A stretch of 37,861 bases of DNA, taken from positions 1 through 37,861 of the forward strand of contig CANQJG010000004.1 in the NCBI GenBank assembly GCA_947624185.1, in the 5' to 3' direction. The number at the start of each line of letters is the position of its first letter. Within the stretch, counting starts at the first letter, position 1. The DNA comes from an uncultured Clostridia bacterium. GTDB lineage: Bacteria; Bacillota; Clostridia; TANB77; CAG-508. A program made the position numbers and the translations under genes. Positions 8,937-16,128 of the stretch are shown one piece after another. Under the pieces are notes generated by a model. The model searched no databases, had not been told where the DNA came from, and saw only the letters and a program-made list of their open reading frames with translations.

Positions 8937-9803
8937 TTACACTAAATATAGTAATCCGAGCACTAATAGTCCATATACTAAAATTGAACATAATAATATT
9001 TTGTCTGAAAGTACAACATCTACAGGATCTCCATAACTATCTTTTTCAACTAACATACTATATCTCATACATATAATCATTACAAAAGGAACTGTTAGCG
9101 TTAAATGGTTTCCACCCCCCCATTTCACTATTTCCACAGTCCACAAAGAGTAAAACACTATTGTTATTGCTAAACTCATATACATATTTTTGTCCAAAAA
9201 CTCTTTATTGTAGTATTTTAGCACTTTTCTAGCATTTTTGTCTGTCTTTATTATCTCATTTCTTCTCTTTCCAAGTACTAAGTAAAATGACATTGAAAGA
9301 ATAGTTAAATACAACCAATCAGAAACTTCTACACCTATTACTGATGCTCCATATACTACTCTTATTAAAAAACCAAGCACTAAGATAGCGACATCTAGTA
9401 AAGGTATATTTTTTAGACCAAAGCTATAGCCTAGATTTAATACTAAATATAACGCGAGTAATGCTACGGTATAAATAGATGCTTTTAAACATATTAATCC
9501 AACAATGGTTAAAGCTAATAAAAATACAATTAAAAACATAGCTTCCTTAATACTAACCTTTCCTGAAGCTATTGGTCTATTTTTCTTTTTTGGGTGAAGC
9601 TTGTCCTTTTCCACATCTTGTATGTCATTTACAATATAAACAATACTGCATACTAATGAAAATATAACAAATGCTAGTATGCATTTTAATAACATTGGAA
9701 TCTCCAATAATTTTTTACTAAACACTAGCGGAAAGAAAATTAAGAGATTCTTAATGTAATGTTTCATTCTCATTAATTTCAAATAATTTTTTATTTTTTC
9801 CAC
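8937..9803 (-). CDS. UbiA-family prenyltransferase, DPPR-synthase-like
   Basis: A 288-residue integral membrane enzyme with about eight to nine hydrophobic segments. The Mg-diphosphate motif is NDIQDVEKD (N59, D60, D63, D67) followed by HPKKKNRPIASG, the form seen in decaprenylphosphate phosphoribosyltransferase-type (Rv3806c-like) UbiA proteins. Such enzymes transfer phosphoribose to a polyprenyl phosphate for wall polysaccharide precursors; the exact substrate here is inference. Translation begins at GTG (9801-9803), since the overlapping ATG runs into a stop after three codons; the ribosome site is weak. It stands alone, downstream of the large surface-protein gene. Confidence 0.85.
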   Translation of the reverse strand: MEKIKNYLKLMRMKHYIKNLLIFFPLVFSKKLLEIPMLLKCILAFVIFSLVCSIVYIVNDIQDVEKDKLHPKKKNRPIASGKVSIKEAMFLIVFLLALTIVGLICLKASIYTVALLALYLVLNLGYSFGLKNIPLLDVAILVLGFLIRVVYGASVIGVEVSDWLYLTILSMSFYLVLGKRRNEIIKTDKNARKVLKYYNKEFLDKNMYMSLAITIVFYSLWTVEIVKWGGGNHLTLTVPFVMIICMRYSMLVEKDSYGDPVDVVLSDKILLCSILVYGLLVLGLLYLV

Positions 9804-9897
9804 ATTATCACATCCAATCTATTAGAAAATTTTTTTCTTGATGCTATCATTGACTATATCAAAAATACATATTAAAGTCAATGAAATGTGGCAGAAA

Positions 9898-9971
9898 AAG
9901 AACCCTCTTTGTTAAATTTTTGTATGACAATCTAAGTTTATATCATCCTTTGTCTAACAATTTGGGTTCTT
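9898..9971 (-). terminator. Long nested inverted repeat downstream of the LPXTG gene
   Basis: AAGAACCC (9898-9905) and GGGTTCTT (9964-9971) are perfect 8-base arms. Inside are TTGTTA/TAACAA and a further TTGTC/GACAA pair, giving a three-tier hairpin. On the minus strand it ends in a T run, so it may terminate the surface-protein transcript. The 245-base gap 9804-10048 holds nothing else recognisable. Confidence 0.5.
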
Positions 9972-10048
9972 ATTATTTTTTTACAATTTAAGTTCACTTT
10001 ATGTATATTAGGTACTTTTTATAAATATTATTTTCTATTGAACTTATA

Positions 10049-13000
10049 TTAACTTCTTTTTTTCTTTATATAGAATACTACTGAAAATACAAAAGCTATT
10101 GATATTAAACTTATTAATATTATTTTGCCTACTTTTTCGCCTGTTTGAGGTAGTGTCTTATCTTTTACAGTATTATCTATATCTTTTATTTTTAGTACAT
10201 TTGAATTATTTTGTTCTGTTCCAAGATTTTCTTGGTTTTCTAAATTATCTTGATTTTCTGATGTTTGACTATCTGCTTCGTCTTGGCTTTCTTGAGCTTC
10301 TGATGTTGCTCCAGTTGTACCTGTACCACTTTGATTTCCTGATGTTTGACTATTTGCTCCGCCTTGGTTTCCTTGAGTTCCTGATGTTGTTCCAGTTCCA
10401 CCTTGATTGTTTGAATTGCTTGAGCTTCCTTGTCCTTCCGAATTATTATTTCCTGTTCCTGGTGTGTTTTGATCTCCTGGAGTGTCATTTTCTGTTCCTG
10501 GCGCATCTTGAAGTCCCGGAGTTTCGTCCTTCTCTTCTGTATCGCCTTGAAGTCCTGGAGTTTCGTCTTTTTCTTCTGTATCGTCTTTATTGTCCTGTCC
10601 TTCATCTTCTCCTGGATTTACAGTAGTACCTGGTGTTGTATTTCCTTCGTCACCTTTTTCTGTCTCACCTTCGCCTGTTTCACCCTTTCCTGTTTCATCT
10701 TCTCCGCTTTCTGGCTCGTCTACGTCAGGTAAAGGTTCAAATATTTCAGGTCCGTCCGGATTATTTGGATCTCCATAAGGATTAGATGTTGATCTTATCC
10801 AGTTTACATGTGCTATTGCTGTTCCGCTATTTCCTGCTGCGTCAGTAAATTCATAAGTAAATTTTCCATTTGTTTTGAATATATATGCTTTTCCTTCTTC
10901 ATTATTTTCATTATGTGCATTATTTGTTACTGTTACATCTTCACTTGGAATAAGCCTTGCTAATACTTCTTCATAAGTTGGATCTGTTGTACTATATTCA
11001 ACTGTTGCAGTTGGTGCTTCTCTATCAATCCAATCAACTTTTGCTTCTATTTTTCCTTTCTTTTTATGTGTTGCTTTGTCTACAAATTCAAATGTAAATG
11101 TGTCATTATCAGTAAATTCATAAGTGTCTTTTCCGTCATTATTTGTTATTTCTACTTCTACACTTGTATTTACTAATCTTGCTTCTACATTTCCGTTTGT
11201 TGGATTTGTTGTGCTATATGCAATACCTGCTGTTATATGTGGATTTTTTTCTACGTCTTCATATATATTAAACATCCTTGCTGTCATGAAACTTCCGCCA
11301 CCTGCTGTTGATGTTCTGTCTCCTGATATTTTAATATATTGAACTTCTTGTGAGTCTTCTACTTCAAAACTCTTAATGTTGTTTTTACCAAAGTCTATAT
11401 CATTTTGGTTTCCAACGTATGTTAATCCTTCTCTTTTTGATAGTTCTACCCAAGTTTTTCCGTCCATACTTCCATATATTGTTGCATCTATTAATCTACC
11501 ATTTCCGCCACCTGCTGGTACATATTCTACAGCTGATAAATATATTGGCTCATCTGTTTTGATGATAATGAATTTGTCGCTGTCTTTACCGTTCCAATTT
11601 GAGTGCCATCTTGTATTATAGTTACCGTCTATTGTATTGGCTGCTTGACCTGCATGACCTGGTTCTTCTGATGAAACATCTTCTATTGATAGATGTGATA
11701 CTGGCACATATCTTCTTTTTAATGTTTGACTATCTTCTTCGAAGTGATATGTTGCTGGTTCACTTGCCATCATTGTTCCTGATGCTGGTTGTCTTATTTG
11801 TATAGTTTTATTTCCTGACAAGTCAGGTGATGCTTTTAAATATGTAGTCCACTCTTCTTCTTCGCCACTACGTGATTTATTGTAATATCTCCATTGTGTA
11901 TTTTCTTTAACTCCTATTAGTCTATTTTCCATATCGTTTGCATATACTTCAAGATTATCTTGTCCTGTAATGTCTATTTTATATAGATTTACATCATCAT
12001 AGCTTGTTCCTACAATGTGAACATATATATCATTTTCTGCATTTATTTTTGATAACTCTTCATCTGTCAATGGTCTCTTATGGTCTTCATCTGCAGTAAA
12101 TGTAACATCTGTATAATCTTTAGAATTATTTGATTTTCCATTTACTGTATAATCCCAATGAATACCTACACCGTCAAATTTATCTGATAATACTATACTT
12201 CCTGCATCTTCTCCGTCGAAAGAAAATTTAGCAAGTTCTGTATCCATTTGTCCTAATAAGAACTTAGCTACAGTTCTAGTGATTGATGGTTGCATAACTA
12301 GATTACTTTCGTTTGGTAATTCTGATCCTTCTGTTAATATACTTGTTTGCAACATTGTGAATTTGAATTTATATTCATTGCTTACTAAATGCTTTCCAAT
12401 AAGATTTGTTAAGTTATACATTGGAAGTGGGAAAGCTTTTAGTTTTTCTGCCATTTCTGTTGCTAATTTGTAGTATTCTTCTTGGCTCTTATTTTCATCT
12501 TTTTCATATAACTTAATTAGTCCGTTCCATGCGTCTATATTATATGATTGAATTTCTAATGCTTCTCTATATAGTTCTTCTTGCTTTTTTGAGTCTCCTT
12601 CAAAAGAGTTTGCAAGATATACTTTTTGCATTGAACGTACATAATCATCATAATGGTTTAGAGCTTCTTGGGCTAATACTATATAAGATGCTGCCCAACC
12701 TTCTACATAGTCATCGCTACCCCAACCTAGTGGCATTCTAACAGCTAGTTTCTCTGTTTTTCCTGATTGTGCCCAACCACTAACGTCGTTGTCTATTGTC
12801 CAATATCCATTACCATTACTATCTTTTCTATAATAAATAAGTGCTGCGTGTCCTGGCTGACTGATTACTGATGATGGTGCACCATGTACACCACGTATAT
12901 TTGATCCTATCTTTGATATTCCACCACATACAGCTCCGCCTTCTATATTCATCCACAACTTATACACATTTGGTTTATAAGTTATTCTGTATTGTGTAAA

Positions 13001-14410
13001 TGGATATCTATATTTTTCATCCCAAAAATCTTTTTTATCAGGATCATGAAATTCTTCTCTTGCATAGTCTGGCCATATATATTTCATATAATGGTGTGGT
13101 TGCAAGAATTCTTCTTCTTTATTAGGATTTTGATCTATGTAATATTGTGTATATTCATTTAACCATATAATTTCTTCGTCATCTATTATGTTATTTAATA
13201 CATAACGCATTTCTTCTACTTTTAAACTTTCGAACATAGCTGTATAATCATATTTTGTTGTCCCATCTTCATTTTTAGATATTATAAATTGATCGTTTTC
13301 ATGTAATTGTTTAAATATTTCGTAACGTACAACTGGGTCTGATTGGTTTTCAGGGCTTGTTGTGTCCATCCATAGTGCTACTTGTGCTGAGTGAGTTAAT
13401 GATAAAGTAATCATCATTTTTCTATATAACTCACCTTTTACTGTTCCATGGATTGTTTTTTCTTTAATATCTAAATCATCTTTATGAGCTGTATAAAGCT
13501 TTGTTAATGCTTGTAATGATGATATGTAGTTACCGTCAGGTTCTCCACCATATATGTATAATCTCATATTTTCTAAGCTTGTCATTAGCCACTTTACAGT
13601 TGTCATATAATCTTCATCACATTTTACAAAGTCTAATAGAATTTTGTAATCTACATTTTTTACAAATTCTCTTTGCAATAATGCTAATTCAAAGTCGCCT
13701 TCTATTTTACTGCCTTTTTTTACATAATTTTTTATGGCTTCATCATATTCTTGCACAGTTTTAATAAAGTCAACTTTAGCGTTGTCTTCTATTTCTTTAT
13801 ATCTTTCTTTTACTAACTTTGCATCTGCGTAGACTGCTTCGTCATACCACTCAGCCCACCAGTTTTCACTATTTTTGTATGCTACTAATTTTAAATATTT
13901 TTCACCTGTGATTGTTATCGAAACTTCTTTTGCATTACTCCAACCATACATTATTTCTGATTCATACTTTTTATCCCAATTTGTATTATCTTTTGATGTA
14001 TATATTGTGAATTTTACACCTGTGTTGAAGTAATCACTTTGTTCACTTATATCAACACCTAAAAAGGTTTTGAAATAATCAAAGTCATAGTTTCTTAAAT
14101 CATATATGATTTCAGATGATGCCCATGCTGTTACACCTTTTACAAATGTACGTGATTCATCATTTACTTTTAATTCTATCATTTTATCACTGTCATTTTT
14201 GTCAGTTTTTATCAAGTGTCCTGATGCGGCATGAGAATTATCCATGTATTGCATATCAGATAAATATAATTTATCTTTTGATGCTGCCATTACTCCTGAA
14301 TTTGAAATTTTTTCATTACCAACAAATAATATAATCATTAGAAAAGTAAAACAAATAGCCAGCTTAACTAATAAGTTGGTTTGAATCTTTTTGATTGCAT
14401 TAATCAACAT
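10049..14410 (-). CDS. LPXTG-anchored surface protein with NPCBM-like, transglutaminase-like, F5/8C and Ig-like domains
   Basis: A 1453-residue secreted, wall-anchored protein. Order: signal peptide (hydrophobic stretch about 12-30, ending VMAAS); NPCBM-like carbohydrate-binding domain (about 45-195); long helical region; a segment with Cys495 (AVCGGIS), His521 (QPGHAAL) and Asp540 (TIDND), resembling a transglutaminase/papain-like triad; F5/8 type C (discoidin) domain (about 900-1050); two beta-sandwich repeats beginning YSTT(N/D)PT; a Thr/Gly/Gln/Glu-rich spacer with short repeats; sorting signal LPQTG (1420-1424), hydrophobic helix and KKKRS tail. The start at 14408-14410 is chosen because AGGAGG lies 7 bases upstream and the promoter overlaps the longer frame. 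Likely binds and modifies glycoproteins or wall glycan outside the cell; the enzymatic activity is inferred from motifs only. Confidence 0.85.
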   Translation of the reverse strand: MLINAIKKIQTNLLVKLAICFTFLMIILFVGNEKISNSGVMAASKDKLYLSDMQYMDNSHAASGHLIKTDKNDSDKMIELKVNDESRTFVKGVTAWASSEIIYDLRNYDFDYFKTFLGVDISEQSDYFNTGVKFTIYTSKDNTNWDKKYESEIMYGWSNAKEVSITITGEKYLKLVAYKNSENWWAEWYDEAVYADAKLVKERYKEIEDNAKVDFIKTVQEYDEAIKNYVKKGSKIEGDFELALLQREFVKNVDYKILLDFVKCDEDYMTTVKWLMTSLENMRLYIYGGEPDGNYISSLQALTKLYTAHKDDLDIKEKTIHGTVKGELYRKMMITLSLTHSAQVALWMDTTSPENQSDPVVRYEIFKQLHENDQFIISKNEDGTTKYDYTAMFESLKVEEMRYVLNNIIDDEEIIWLNEYTQYYIDQNPNKEEEFLQPHHYMKYIWPDYAREEFHDPDKKDFWDEKYRYPFTQYRITYKPNVYKLWMNIEGGAVCGGISKIGSNIRGVHGAPSSVISQPGHAALIYYRKDSNGNGYWTIDNDVSGWAQSGKTEKLAVRMPLGWGSDDYVEGWAASYIVLAQEALNHYDDYVRSMQKVYLANSFEGDSKKQEELYREALEIQSYNIDAWNGLIKLYEKDENKSQEEYYKLATEMAEKLKAFPLPMYNLTNLIGKHLVSNEYKFKFTMLQTSILTEGSELPNESNLVMQPSITRTVAKFLLGQMDTELAKFSFDGEDAGSIVLSDKFDGVGIHWDYTVNGKSNNSKDYTDVTFTADEDHKRPLTDEELSKINAENDIYVHIVGTSYDDVNLYKIDITGQDNLEVYANDMENRLIGVKENTQWRYYNKSRSGEEEEWTTYLKASPDLSGNKTIQIRQPASGTMMASEPATYHFEEDSQTLKRRYVPVSHLSIEDVSSEEPGHAGQAANTIDGNYNTRWHSNWNGKDSDKFIIIKTDEPIYLSAVEYVPAGGGNGRLIDATIYGSMDGKTWVELSKREGLTYVGNQNDIDFGKNNIKSFEVEDSQEVQYIKISGDRTSTAGGGSFMTARMFNIYEDVEKNPHITAGIAYSTTNPTNGNVEARLVNTSVEVEITNNDGKDTYEFTDNDTFTFEFVDKATHKKKGKIEAKVDWIDREAPTATVEYSTTDPTYEEVLARLIPSEDVTVTNNAHNENNEEGKAYIFKTNGKFTYEFTDAAGNSGTAIAHVNWIRSTSNPYGDPNNPDGPEIFEPLPDVDEPESGEDETGKGETGEGETEKGDEGNTTPGTTVNPGEDEGQDNKDDTEEKDETPGLQGDTEEKDETPGLQDAPGTENDTPGDQNTPGTGNNNSEGQGSSSNSNNQGGTGTTSGTQGNQGGANSQTSGNQSGTGTTGATSEAQESQDEADSQTSENQDNLENQENLGTEQNNSNVLKIKDIDNTVKDKTLPQTGEKVGKIILISLISIAFVFSVVFYIKKKRS
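10200..10720 (-). repeat. Low-complexity spacer repeats in the surface protein
   Basis: In-frame repeats encode Glu/Asp/Thr/Pro/Gly-rich units, for example two copies of DTEEKDETPGLQ (39-base units near 10508-10585) and Asn/Gln/Gly/Thr/Ser-rich units near 10290-10400. They form the wall-spanning spacer before the sorting signal and are likely to vary in number between strains. Confidence 0.8.
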
Positions 14411-14447
14411 TTTACATCCTCCTAAATTTATTATATATACTATCTTT

Positions 14448-14476
14448 ATTTTACCATTTTTACACAAGATTGTCAA
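14448..14476 (-). promoter_or_regulatory. Strong promoter of the LPXTG surface protein
   Basis: Consensus TTGACA (14471-14476) and TAAAAT (14448-14453) with a 17-base spacer lie about 37 bases before the ATG at 14410, with AGGAGG in between. This is the best promoter in the window and argues for high expression. Confidence 0.85.
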
Positions 14477-14516
14477 ATTTTTATGTTAATTTAATTTGTA
14501 AATAATATCCATTTTT

Positions 14517-14987
14517 TTATAAAGTTTTATATTGATTTTTATCGGCTCTTTCATCTAATTTTCTATCTAAATCTTCATTAGCATAAAACCACTCTGTTTG
14601 CTTATCGACTGGCTTTTTAGTTTTATCTGTTAAAAGATCCATTAAGACTACAATTGATAATATTACTGCAACTAATGCAATAAAAGCGTTAAAGCTATTG
14701 GTTACTGATACTTGATTTCCTTTTATAATTGGCATAACACTATTATATAAATATACTCCATAATAGCCAAAATTTGATGCCAAATATAAGAATCCCCCAA
14801 AAACCTTTCTTTTTATGAATAATACTATGCAAACTAGAGTTATAAATAATAATATAATTTCTATTGTTAAATCAATTGGTGCTACCATAAAACTTTTTCC
14901 GTTACCTGCCATATATGCTACAACGACTCTAAATCCCCAAAACATGACCATAAACATTGCTATCATATAATTTGCAAACGTTTTCAT
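14517..14987 (-). CDS. Small four-helix membrane protein of unknown function
   Basis: A 156-residue protein that I do not recognise. It shows four hydrophobic segments (about residues 6-26, 37-58, 65-85, 98-118) and a charged cytoplasmic tail of about 35 residues rich in Lys, Asp and Glu. It lies between the LPXTG gene, which has its own promoter, and a DUF1292 gene on the same strand 47 bases upstream, so it may be co-transcribed with the latter. The frame, codon use and neighbours look like a genuine gene. Confidence 0.75.
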   Translation of the reverse strand: MKTFANYMIAMFMVMFWGFRVVVAYMAGNGKSFMVAPIDLTIEIILLFITLVCIVLFIKRKVFGGFLYLASNFGYYGVYLYNSVMPIIKGNQVSVTNSFNAFIALVAVILSIVVLMDLLTDKTKKPVDKQTEWFYANEDLDRKLDERADKNQYKTL

Positions 14988-15034
14988 TTTTACTACCTTT
15001 CTTCATCCAATAAAATATTTCGTTTTGTATTAGA

Positions 15035-15388
15035 TTACTCTTCATCTACAAAGTTAAATTCATCTTTAAACTTTTCTTTAAATATTTCAAATACCTTATT
15101 TAGCACTTCATCATCGTCTACACTAACATATGATTCTTGATCAGAATCTGCATCTTCAAATTCTTTATCTTCTTTTAATATAACTACTTCATCTGATTCT
15201 TCATCTTCTATATCTTGTACAGGTAATAGAATAACATAGTTTTCTCCTTCATATTCAATTAAATCTAAAAATTCAAAATTTACGTCATTTCCTTCTTCAT
15301 CTTTTAAAGTTACAATATTATTATCTAAATCTTCTCCCTCAATCTCATTGTCTTGAACCTCATTGTTCTTCATATTTTCTTCATCCAT
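15035..15388 (-). CDS. DUF1292 (YrzB-like) acidic protein
   Basis: A 117-residue, very acidic protein. The DUF1292 core is seen from NIVTLKDEEGNDVNFEFLDL through YVILLPV, then a Glu/Asp-rich tail. The start at 15386-15388 is chosen over an ATG 12 codons upstream because AAGGAGG lies directly before it. The family is common in Firmicutes with no settled function; in Bacillus and Clostridium it usually neighbours the Holliday-junction resolvase-like gene, which is absent here. Confidence 0.85.
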   Translation of the reverse strand: MDEENMKNNEVQDNEIEGEDLDNNIVTLKDEEGNDVNFEFLDLIEYEGENYVILLPVQDIEDEESDEVVILKEDKEFEDADSDQESYVSVDDDEVLNKVFEIFKEKFKDEFNFVDEE

Positions 15389-15523
15389 ATTATTTTCCTC
15401 CTTATTCTTATGTAAATAATACATATTTTATATTATTATGATATACTAAATTTTATTTTTTATCAATATATTTTACATAAATTTTCTAATTCAATTTGCA
15501 TTTGTTTTACAAAATTGCTTTTA

Positions 15524-15565
15524 AATTTTCATTTAATAATTTTCATTTGATAATTTTCAATTAAT
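15524..15565. repeat. Three tandem 14-base repeats at the end of the transglycosylase gene
   Basis: Three units starting AATTTTCA (15524-15537, 15538-15551, 15552-15565) repeat head to tail with one or two substitutions. The third overlaps the transglycosylase stop codon. The remaining gap 15389-15523 shows only AT-rich sequence with no confident promoter. Confidence 0.7.
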
Positions 15566-16094
15566 ATAATTTTTTATAAATTTTGTAATTATTTAAAATT
15601 TTCCTAACATAAGTGTTAGTTTCCTTAAATGGTATATTTTCTATGTCACTTCCGTCTGCTTTAATTATTCCTTGTTCTATCCATTTGTTTACATTTCCGC
15701 TTCCTGCATTATATGCTGCTAATGCAACTTCATCAACATTGTAAATACTTCTTAGATTTGCATAATAAACTATTCCTAATCTTATATTTTTTTCAGGATT
15801 ATATAAAGTTACTCCTGGCTCATAATCCATTATTGTATTTTCTGCTACTTCTCTTGCCGTTTCATCCATTAGTTGCATCAATCCGCATGCTCCCTTATTT
15901 GAAAGTGCTCCTTCGTTGAAATTGCTTTCAGCTTTTATTATAGAATACACTAATAGTGGATCTACATCATATTCTGCCGAATATTTTTCTACATATTCTT
16001 TATATTCTGTTTTATAAAATATTTTTAAGATATTATTTGTATTAATTATAACAATTACTATTATAATTATTAATGCAATTAATATTTTTCTCAT
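15561..16094 (-). CDS. Membrane-anchored lytic transglycosylase (SLT domain)
   Basis: A 177-residue protein with an N-terminal signal anchor (about residues 3-20) and an SLT/goose-lysozyme-like domain that cleaves peptidoglycan glycan strands outside the membrane. The catalytic Glu is E56 in IIKAESNF; the motifs GACGLMQL and ALAAYNAGSGNV follow in order. Length fits the short clostridial form. It starts 34 bases after polA with an AAGGAG site. In many Clostridia coaE sits between polA and such a gene; here that gene is missing from this position. Confidence 0.93.
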   Translation of the reverse strand: MRKILIALIIIIVIVIINTNNILKIFYKTEYKEYVEKYSAEYDVDPLLVYSIIKAESNFNEGALSNKGACGLMQLMDETAREVAENTIMDYEPGVTLYNPEKNIRLGIVYYANLRSIYNVDEVALAAYNAGSGNVNKWIEQGIIKADGSDIENIPFKETNTYVRKILNNYKIYKKLY

Positions 16095-16128
16095 TAGATC
16101 TCCTTAAATTCTTTATAGATTCACCTTG

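Noticed and set aside
10099-10626. Plus-strand open frame opposite the surface-protein spacer
   Set aside because: It mirrors the biased codons of the repeat region, is Leu/Phe-rich, and has no ribosome site; the same applies to the plus-strand frame opposite the DUF5684 repeats (28246-28614).
10200-10720. Repeats in the surface-protein spacer as a CRISPR or mobile repeat
   Set aside because: They are low-complexity coding repeats of an LPXTG protein spacer.
14411-14476. Upstream ATG at 14476 as the start of the surface protein
   Set aside because: It overlaps the -35 box of the promoter and lacks a ribosome site; the ATG at 14410 has AGGAGG and begins a proper signal peptide.
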